In this document: positions 58,872 through 64,000 of the stretch, piece after piece
Numbering within the stretch: the first letter of the stretch is position 1
Layout: each line of letters opens with the position of its first letter
Source: Synergistaceae bacterium
GTDB taxonomy: Bacteria > Synergistota > Synergistia > Synergistales > Aminobacteriaceae
Assembly (NCBI GenBank): GCA_017443985.1
Contig: JAFSXR010000037.1
Span: 25,552-89,551 of the forward strand
DNA: 64,000 bases
Reading direction: 5' to 3'
Position numbers and translations under genes: made by a program
The notes under the pieces: model-generated
Told to the model about the DNA's origin: nothing
The model's database searches: none
The model's input: only the letters and a program-made list of their open reading frames with translations

Positions 58872-59943
58872 AATTTTTAATCTTCAATTTTTTGCCGAAG
58901 AACGCACCGAAGAGGCCACGCCTCATAAGCGCGAAAAAGTCCGTGAAGAAGGCCGCGTCTGTATGAGCAAGGAATTAAACGCCGCTGTAGGAATTATAAC
59001 GGCTCTGCTCGGCCTCACGATGATTGGCACGCTTACATGGAAAACTTTAACGGGCCTGATTCAATTTATGTTTAGTTTTATCGGCGAGGAAACGATATTA
59101 AAAGACGGCTGGTTTTATTATGTCTCGTGGGAAGCAATAAAAGATTATTTTTTTGCTTGGCTTCCGCTCGGCGCACTCGTCGTTCTTTTTTCAACGTGCG
59201 CTGTAATTGCTCAGGTCGGTTTCGCTTTCACGGGGCAGCCCTTTGTCCCTAAGTTCGACAGGTTAAATCCCTTCACAGGCATGAAAAAAATTATTTCCAT
59301 GCGTTCAGTCGTCGAATTATTAAAAGGCTTATTGAAAGCGAGTATTTTTGCAGTAATGATTTATACGGCGATACGAAATTATTTGCCCGTCTCTTCAAAA
59401 ACAATGCAGATGCCTTTAGAAATAGGCAGCCGTCAATTTTGGGACATGCTTTGGACGTTGTCAATGAGATTGGCTCTAATGCTTTTAGTCATGGCGTTCG
59501 CTGATTACTTTTATCAGAAATGGGACTTTGAAAAATCGATCCGAATGAGCAAAAAAGAAATCAAAGACGAATATAAACAAATGGAAGGCGATCCGCAGAT
59601 TAAAAGCAAAATCCGTCAGAAGCAGCGCGAAATGGCAAAGCAGCGAATGATGTCGGACGTTCCTAAAGCCGATGTAGTCATCACAAACCCTACTCACATA
59701 GCCGTAGCTCTCGCGTATGACAGAAAAGTTATGGGCGCACCGCAAATTTTAGCGAAAGGCGGAGATTATTTAGCGAAAAGAATTAGAGAGATCGCAGAAA
59801 TAAATTTAATTCCGATTATCGAGAATAAGCCTCTAGCTTGGGCCTTATACATGAATGTCGAGATAGGCGAAGAAATTCCCGAAGATTTATACAGGGGCGT
59901 TGCTGAAATTCTCGCACTGGTCTACAAATTAAAAAAGAGTTAG
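58864..59943 (+). CDS. flhB: Flagellar export switch protein FlhB
   Basis: 359 aa. Four membrane helices (about 35-55, 90-115, 145-165 and 190-210) precede a cytoplasmic domain with the self-cleavage motif NPTH (near 275-278). The N-terminus FNLQFFAEERTEEATPHKR matches the family exactly, so the start overlapping the restriction gene (ATGAATAA, 8 nt) is right. FlhB switches export from rod/hook to filament subunits. Its stop lies in a heptamer (AGTTAGGAA). Confidence 0.94.
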   Translation: MNKIFNLQFFAEERTEEATPHKREKVREEGRVCMSKELNAAVGIITALLGLTMIGTLTWKTLTGLIQFMFSFIGEETILKDGWFYYVSWEAIKDYFFAWLPLGALVVLFSTCAVIAQVGFAFTGQPFVPKFDRLNPFTGMKKIISMRSVVELLKGLLKASIFAVMIYTAIRNYLPVSSKTMQMPLEIGSRQFWDMLWTLSMRLALMLLVMAFADYFYQKWDFEKSIRMSKKEIKDEYKQMEGDPQIKSKIRQKQREMAKQRMMSDVPKADVVITNPTHIAVALAYDRKVMGAPQILAKGGDYLAKRIREIAEINLIPIIENKPLAWALYMNVEIGEEIPEDLYRGVAEILALVYKLKKS

Positions 59944-59952
59944 GAATTTTTT

Positions 59953-59962
59953 TGTGATATAA
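59953..59962 (+). promoter_or_regulatory. Extended -10 promoter of tRNA-Arg
   Basis: TGTGATATAAT, 18 nt before the mature tRNA 5' end. Confidence 0.7.
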
Positions 59963-59979
59963 TCTTTCGTGGGTTTTTC

Positions 59980-60055
<76 letters not shown>

Positions 60056-60063
60056 CTTTCTTC

Positions 60064-60097
60064 AAGTAGGAGTTAGGAAGTAGGAAGTAGGAGTTAT
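60064..60097. repeat. Heptamer array between tRNA-Arg and mtnA
   Basis: GTAGGAG-TTAGGAA-GTAGGAA-GTAGGAG-TTATTTTTT, ending at the mtnA stop codon on the other strand. Confidence 0.7.
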
Positions 60098-61164
60098 TTT
60101 TTCTCGTCAAAAATTTTTTTCAAGCTTTCAGAGTAAGGCGGTCTAGCAATTCCGTATTCAGTAACGATTCCAGTAATTAATTCATTATCCGTAACATCAA
60201 AGGCAGGATTATAAACTTTAACGTCCTTCGGGGCCATTCGCTTTTTGTACCACATTTCAGTTACTTCTTCAGCAGGACGCTGTTCGATTATTATTTCTCT
60301 GCCGTTTTTTATGCTCATGTCTATTGTCGAAGTAGGGCCAAGAACGTAAAAAGGAACGCCGTAATATTTCGCAAGCACCGCCAGCCCCGACGTGCCGATT
60401 TTATTACAGGCATCGCCGTTTGCTGCTACCCTGTCGCAGCCTACAAAGACAGCATTAATCCAGCCGTTCTTCATAACCTGCGAGGCCATGTTGTCGCATA
60501 TTAAAGTAGTCTCAACTCCGTCGGCAATTAATTCAAACGTTGAGAGCCTCGCGCCTTGGAGCAGGGGTCTTGTCTCATCACAGTAAACTTTGAAATTCAT
60601 TCCCCTTTCGCGTCCCAAATGTATCGGAGCTAAAGCAGTTCCGTATTTTGAAGTAGCAAGCTGTCCGGCGTTGCAGTGAGTTAAAATTCCGTCGCCGTCT
60701 TTGATCAAAGTCAGGCCGTACTCGCCGATTTTGCGGCACATTAAAATATCTTCGTCTTTAATTTTTACGGCCTCATCGCGCAGTAATTTTTTTATCTCTG
60801 AAATATTTTTGTCGCGGTTATTAATCAAAACATTTTCAAGCCTGTTTAACGCCCACGATAAATTTACCGCCGTAGGACGCGAAGAATTTAGATACTCTTT
60901 TGCCGCGTGAAACTGTGAAAAAAATTCTTCGTAATCGTCAGCCTGAATATTTTTTGCCGCAAGATATAAGCCGAAGCCTGCCGCTATTCCTATCGCAGGC
61001 GCGCCCCTGACTTGAAGTTTATAAATTGCCTGCCAAATATCTTTTTGATTTTTTAGGCGGAGAATTTTTATCTCGCCCGGCAATTCCGTCTGGTCGAGTA
61101 TAACAAGTGCGCTGTCGTCGTCATCAAGTGCGACTGATTCGTAATTTAATATTTCGTTATTCAT
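60094..61164 (-). CDS. mtnA: Methylthioribose-1-phosphate isomerase
   Basis: Start at 61164 (AAGGAA upstream), 356 aa. It converts methylthioribose-1-phosphate to methylthioribulose-1-phosphate in methionine salvage. The family signatures [33 protein letters not shown] (catalytic cysteine) and [18 protein letters not shown] (catalytic aspartate) are present. The close paralogue eIF2B-like R15P isomerase is the main alternative. It follows arsR by 14 nt, with the Shine-Dalgarno overlapping the arsR stop. Confidence 0.9.
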   Translation of the reverse strand: MNNEILNYESVALDDDDSALVILDQTELPGEIKILRLKNQKDIWQAIYKLQVRGAPAIGIAAGFGLYLAAKNIQADDYEEFFSQFHAAKEYLNSSRPTAVNLSWALNRLENVLINNRDKNISEIKKLLRDEAVKIKDEDILMCRKIGEYGLTLIKDGDGILTHCNAGQLATSKYGTALAPIHLGRERGMNFKVYCDETRPLLQGARLSTFELIADGVETTLICDNMASQVMKNGWINAVFVGCDRVAANGDACNKIGTSGLAVLAKYYGVPFYVLGPTSTIDMSIKNGREIIIEQRPAEEVTEMWYKKRMAPKDVKVYNPAFDVTDNELITGIVTEYGIARPPYSESLKKIFDEKK

Positions 61165-61178
61165 AATAAAAAAATTCC

Positions 61179-61454
61179 TTATTTTTTGCAGACAAGTTCG
61201 CCTATAAGATTTCTGAACGCGGTCAAAGTTTCGCAATTAACAGAGTAAAACATTTTTGTTCCGTCTTTCCTGTTCTGTATCAATTCACACTCAGATAACA
61301 CCCTCATATGATGAGACAACGTCGGCTGTGTAATCTTAAAATGCTCAAGCAATTCACAAGCGCAAAGTTCTCCTTCCGTAAGAAGCTGAAGAATTTGAAG
61401 CCTGTTTGAATCGCTCAATGCTTTACAAATTAATGCAACGTCAATGGTATTCAT
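61179..61454 (-). CDS. arsR: ArsR-family arsenic-sensing repressor
   Basis: 91 aa winged-helix repressor. The arsenic-binding motif ELCACEL (ELCxCDL type) is followed by the recognition helix [12 protein letters not shown]. In the family, As(III) or organoarsenicals release it from DNA. It lies 13 nt after arsP; palindromic sites upstream of arsP (62499-62510 and 62540-62553) are likely operators. Confidence 0.92.
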   Translation of the reverse strand: MNTIDVALICKALSDSNRLQILQLLTEGELCACELLEHFKITQPTLSHHMRVLSECELIQNRKDGTKMFYSVNCETLTAFRNLIGELVCKK

Positions 61455-61467
61455 TTTTTCATTCCTT

Positions 61468-62472
61468 TCAAATTAAAATATAATGAAGTGCGTTAAATAC
61501 ATATCCTATTATGATAATGCCTAAAGTGCAAACAGAAATGAACGTGAAAAGCAACTTAGGCTTTATGACTTTACGCAGCATTATCATTGACGGAAGGCTC
61601 AAATCTGTAACCGCCATCATAAAACTTAAAACAGTTCCAAGCATCGCGCCTTTCAAGAGCAACGCTTCAGCTATTGGAATAGTTCCGAAGATATCCGCAT
61701 AAATCGGAACACCCGTTACAGTTGCAAGAATAACCCCGAACGGATTATTACTCCCTAAAATTGACTGAATAAATTTTTCAGGTATCCAGTTATGAATGAC
61801 AGCTCCTATTCCAACACCAAGCAAAATATACGGAAACACGCTTTTGAATGTATCAACTGCCTGCTCTGCTGAAAATTTTGCACGCTGTTTGAAAGACAAA
61901 TACGTAGCTTCGATATCGACACTGCCTACCCGATTGTAAGCAACAGCCTCAACATATTTTTCCATGTGCATTTTTTCTATCAAAATTCCGCCGATTACGG
62001 CAAGCAACAGGCCCAGCAACACATAAACGCCTGCAATTTTCGCTCCGAATATGCTCATTAATAAAACAAGACTGCCAGGATTAATCATCGGTGAAGAAAT
62101 CAGAAAAGAGAATGTCATTCCCAGTGGAAGACCGGCACTCATGAAGCCCATAAAAATTGGAATTGATGAACATGAGCAGAACGGAGTTAATGCTCCGAGC
62201 AAAGCTCCTATAACGTTGGCAGTAATTCCGTGAAAGCGTCCCATTATGCGGCGGCTTTTTTCAGGCGGAAAATAACTTTGAATGAATGACATGACAAAAA
62301 TCAACGTGCAAAGCAAAAGGCTGATTTTTATCACATCATAAACGAAGAAATGAATACTTCCGCCAATCCGTGAAGCAATGTCAAAGCCGAGAGTTTCAAG
62401 CCAAGTTTTTAATAATTCACTGAGCCATTTCATTCCAAATAACTCTTCCTGAATAAAATTCCATAGCAACAT
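61468..62472 (-). CDS. arsP: ArsP-type organoarsenical efflux permease (DUF318)
   Basis: 334 aa, about eight membrane segments in two groups. The hallmark TPFCSCSSIPIFMGF contains the cysteines used by ArsP; a second repeat-like stretch is TGVPIYADIFGTIPIAEALL. ArsP exports trivalent methyl and aromatic arsenicals; some relatives have other roles, so the paired arsR strengthens the call. First gene of arsP-arsR-mtnA, with GGAGGAGG as Shine-Dalgarno. Confidence 0.85.
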   Translation of the reverse strand: MLLWNFIQEELFGMKWLSELLKTWLETLGFDIASRIGGSIHFFVYDVIKISLLLCTLIFVMSFIQSYFPPEKSRRIMGRFHGITANVIGALLGALTPFCSCSSIPIFMGFMSAGLPLGMTFSFLISSPMINPGSLVLLMSIFGAKIAGVYVLLGLLLAVIGGILIEKMHMEKYVEAVAYNRVGSVDIEATYLSFKQRAKFSAEQAVDTFKSVFPYILLGVGIGAVIHNWIPEKFIQSILGSNNPFGVILATVTGVPIYADIFGTIPIAEALLLKGAMLGTVLSFMMAVTDLSLPSMIMLRKVIKPKLLFTFISVCTLGIIIIGYVFNALHYILI

Positions 62473-62527
62473 AATATTAATTCCTCCTCCATTAAAATAT
62501 AGATATCTATCTATTGTTATATGCGAA

Positions 62528-62556
62528 AGAATATCCTATACATAGATATATGTCAA
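62528..62556 (-). promoter_or_regulatory. arsP promoter with overlapping palindromic operator
   Basis: Minus strand: TTGACA (62556-62551), 17-bp spacer, TATTCT (62533-62528). The imperfect palindrome ACATAGATATATGT (62540-62553, plus) lies across the spacer and -35, and the perfect palindrome ATAGATATCTAT sits at 62499-62510, downstream of the start. Both are good candidate ArsR sites. Confidence 0.7.
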
Positions 62557-62579
62557 TATATAGGAATTTATGTTGATGA

Positions 62580-63635
62580 CTACTTAAAAAATTTTGATGT
62601 CGGGTGTTTAGCTCGTGCAGAATTAATTGCCTTCAAAAGATTTTTCTTTAACTCTTCGGGAGTTGTCATGCCATTTATATTTTTTGCGGTTAATTTGTTG
62701 CCGATATATAAGGCATCATTCATTACGTTGAGTTCATACGGAGCTAACTCAAGCTGTAAATACTTGTCGATATTATTTTTAATTTCTCTGACGGTATTTT
62801 CATTCTCTGAATTTTTATCAGCCGTCAAGACCGTTGCGCCGTCAACGCTGAGTAAAACTTTTTTGTCCGTTCTCTTTATCGAAGTTCTTAAAAGTCCGAG
62901 CGGATATTTTCTTTCAATCGGAATTTTTTTCGCGTGCAGAATTTTTACGGCACTGTCTAATCTTTTCGGCGAGTCCGGGTGGTTCATGTAAATTCCGTAC
63001 TCGTGAATGGGCTGCTTATATTCTTCCGCCATGAACCGCTCAAATAAAGTTATCATTCCCGTAGGAGAATAGCCGGATTTAATCAAAGCCTCAAGGCCAA
63101 GCCTGTCAGCTTCGCTTTCAAGTTCGAGAGTGTACGAACTTGTTATGGCAACCTGCGCCATCTGTGCAAGAATAATCGGGGCAGCCGCGCCGCCGCTCAA
63201 TAACATTACAGCGATCGCGCCGAGCGTTACTTTTTCAGATTCAGCCGCCATTTTTAAGCCGTGCTTCCTGTCCGCGTGTATCATTTCGTGCGCCATGACT
63301 GCGGCAAGTTCTGAATCAGTTTCGAGCTTTTTTAATATCCCTGTCGTAAAAAAAATAAAACCGCCCGGAAGACAAAAGGCGTTCAATTCTTCGCTGTTCA
63401 CTATGCGGACTTCCCAGTCTATTCTGCGTTCCATATAAGGCTCAAGACGGTTAATTATCATTTCGAGTTTTGAAGCTGTCGCAGGGTCAGCCACTAAAGG
63501 CCACTGCTCTTCAATCTGCTTGACGATCTTTTGACCGATCTCGCGTTCTTTTGCCAAGTCTGAATCATCTGCGGCACATGCAAAATCAAAAGAAAACAAA
63601 AAAATTAAAAGTGCTAAAAAAAATTTTTTCCTCAT
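62580..63635 (-). CDS. M48-family secreted zinc metallopeptidase (BepA/LoiP-like)
   Basis: 351 aa. A signal peptide (1-21, ending ACA) is followed by an M48 domain: zinc motif HEMIH (near residues 116-120) with the third ligand in ELESEADRLGLEAL. The C-terminal about 120 residues are a mixed domain with no motif that I recognise. It is probably a periplasmic quality-control protease for envelope proteins. It converges with nothing; the arsP promoter region follows its stop codon. Confidence 0.87.
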   Translation of the reverse strand: MRKKFFLALLIFLFSFDFACAADDSDLAKEREIGQKIVKQIEEQWPLVADPATASKLEMIINRLEPYMERRIDWEVRIVNSEELNAFCLPGGFIFFTTGILKKLETDSELAAVMAHEMIHADRKHGLKMAAESEKVTLGAIAVMLLSGGAAAPIILAQMAQVAITSSYTLELESEADRLGLEALIKSGYSPTGMITLFERFMAEEYKQPIHEYGIYMNHPDSPKRLDSAVKILHAKKIPIERKYPLGLLRTSIKRTDKKVLLSVDGATVLTADKNSENENTVREIKNNIDKYLQLELAPYELNVMNDALYIGNKLTAKNINGMTTPEELKKNLLKAINSARAKHPTSKFFK

Positions 63636-63641
63636 TTTTAT

Positions 63642-63674
63642 ACCTCCTAACTCCTAACTCCTACCTCCTAACTA
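63642..63674. repeat. Heptamer array between the partial gene and the M48 gene
   Basis: On the minus strand TTAGGAGG-TAGGAG-TTAGGAG-TTAGGAGG begins directly at the TAG stop codon of the partial gene. Confidence 0.7.
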
Positions 63675-64000
63675 TATCATTGACCCTCCCATGCGTGCAT
63701 AACTTGCGGCGGCGTTGCGTCCGTGAACTCTTGAGGCCATTTGCGAGCGGAGGCCGTCTCTGTATTTTCCAAGCTCTGTGATTGCGTTGTCTTCGGCCTG
63801 CATAATGCTGTCTGCGATGTCGCGGCTCTCTTGAATAAGTTCGGGGAGCTCCGTATCGTCCGGATATAATTCCAGCAAACGAGTTCTAAGTCCGTTAGGC
63901 GTATTGTTATTAATTACGGGACTGTTTAGAACGTCGCGCCAGCCGTCCGCGAGCAGTTGAAGCTCCGATAATATCTCGTCCTTCTTTTCAAGAATATTAA
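63672..64000 (-). CDS. Partial helical protein, 5' end outside the window
   Basis: The frame is open to the right edge (first whole codon at 63998), so only the C-terminal about 108 residues are seen. They are mostly helical and charged (LEKKDEILSELQLLADGWRDVL ... EDNAITELGKYRDGLRSQMA) and end in RMGGSMI. The pattern resembles small coiled-coil flagellar export chaperones (FlgN/FliT type), but no specific motif proves it. Confidence 0.55.
   Translation of the reverse strand, partial: NILEKKDEILSELQLLADGWRDVLNSPVINNNTPNGLRTRLLELYPDDTELPELIQESRDIADSIMQAEDNAITELGKYRDGLRSQMASRVHGRNAAASYARMGGSMI

Overview
The window reads as a chromosomal segment of a diderm, amino-acid-fermenting anaerobe, most likely a member of the Synergistota. 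The assignment rests on a TctCBA tripartite carboxylate transporter, NAD-type glutamate dehydrogenase, ATP-dependent PEP carboxykinase, a cobalamin methionine synthase without a reactivation domain, a TolC-type outer-membrane protein, and a secreted protein ending in a Synergist-CTERM-like tail. No rRNA is present, so it stays an inference. The DNA is A/T-rich with many AAAATTTT tracts. Promoters are mostly extended -10 boxes (TGnTATAAT), usually with no obvious -35.

Layout. 1-3.6 kb: the start of a methyltransferase gene, a scrambled pair of gene starts, and tctCBA (minus). 3.8-9.4 kb: rpmB-pepA, a secreted D-Ala-D-Ala dipeptidase, a SYLF-domain protein, tRNA-Pro, a small membrane protein overlapping nikR, and hisS. 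9.4-12 kb: a lone type II secretion/type IV pilus ATPase, an unusual small-ORF locus, and a membrane-anchored nuclease. 12-18 kb: a minus-strand operon (metallopeptidase, rsmB, ankyrin protein, PASTA protein, rpe, rodZ-like). 18-29 kb: formate/nitrite channel, AddB-like nuclease, a substrate-binding protein with circularly permuted lobes, phosphopantetheinyl transferase, a response regulator and a hybrid kinase, and metH. 29.3-30 kb: two tandem copies of a small membrane-peptide module. 30-33 kb: membrane protein, GT10 glycosyltransferase, CapA-like protein. 33-42 kb: a long minus cluster (mnmE, a catalytically degenerate CCA-transferase homologue, kinase, Synergist-CTERM-like protein, lytic transglycosylase, TolC) and copA. 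42-50 kb: rplY, pth, gdhA, pckA, galU, nth and a Lon-like protease. 50-60 kb: two hypotheticals, a feoA-feoB fusion, mrp, and fliR-flhB with a two-gene restriction-modification system spliced between them. 60-64 kb: tRNA-Arg, an arsP-arsR-mtnA operon, an M48 peptidase, and a partial gene.

Most unusual content. (1) Three small-ORF modules (38-47 aa) with structured leaders and their own promoters and terminators: two in tandem at 29.35-29.98 kb and one at 11.1-11.45 kb with a convergent antisense promoter-like box. They look like an undescribed family, possibly type I toxin-like. (2) Four intergenic copies of a roughly 160-nt element: promoter, hairpin with covarying stem, U-tract, and a conserved GGGGACTACA repeat. 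(3) About twenty arrays of a heptamer (consensus GTTAGGA) clustered at gene ends, where they supply stop codons and terminator arms; in four genes they are translated in frame. (4) The restriction-modification pair joined to fliR and flhB by 4- and 8-nt overlaps. (5) The permuted substrate-binding protein.
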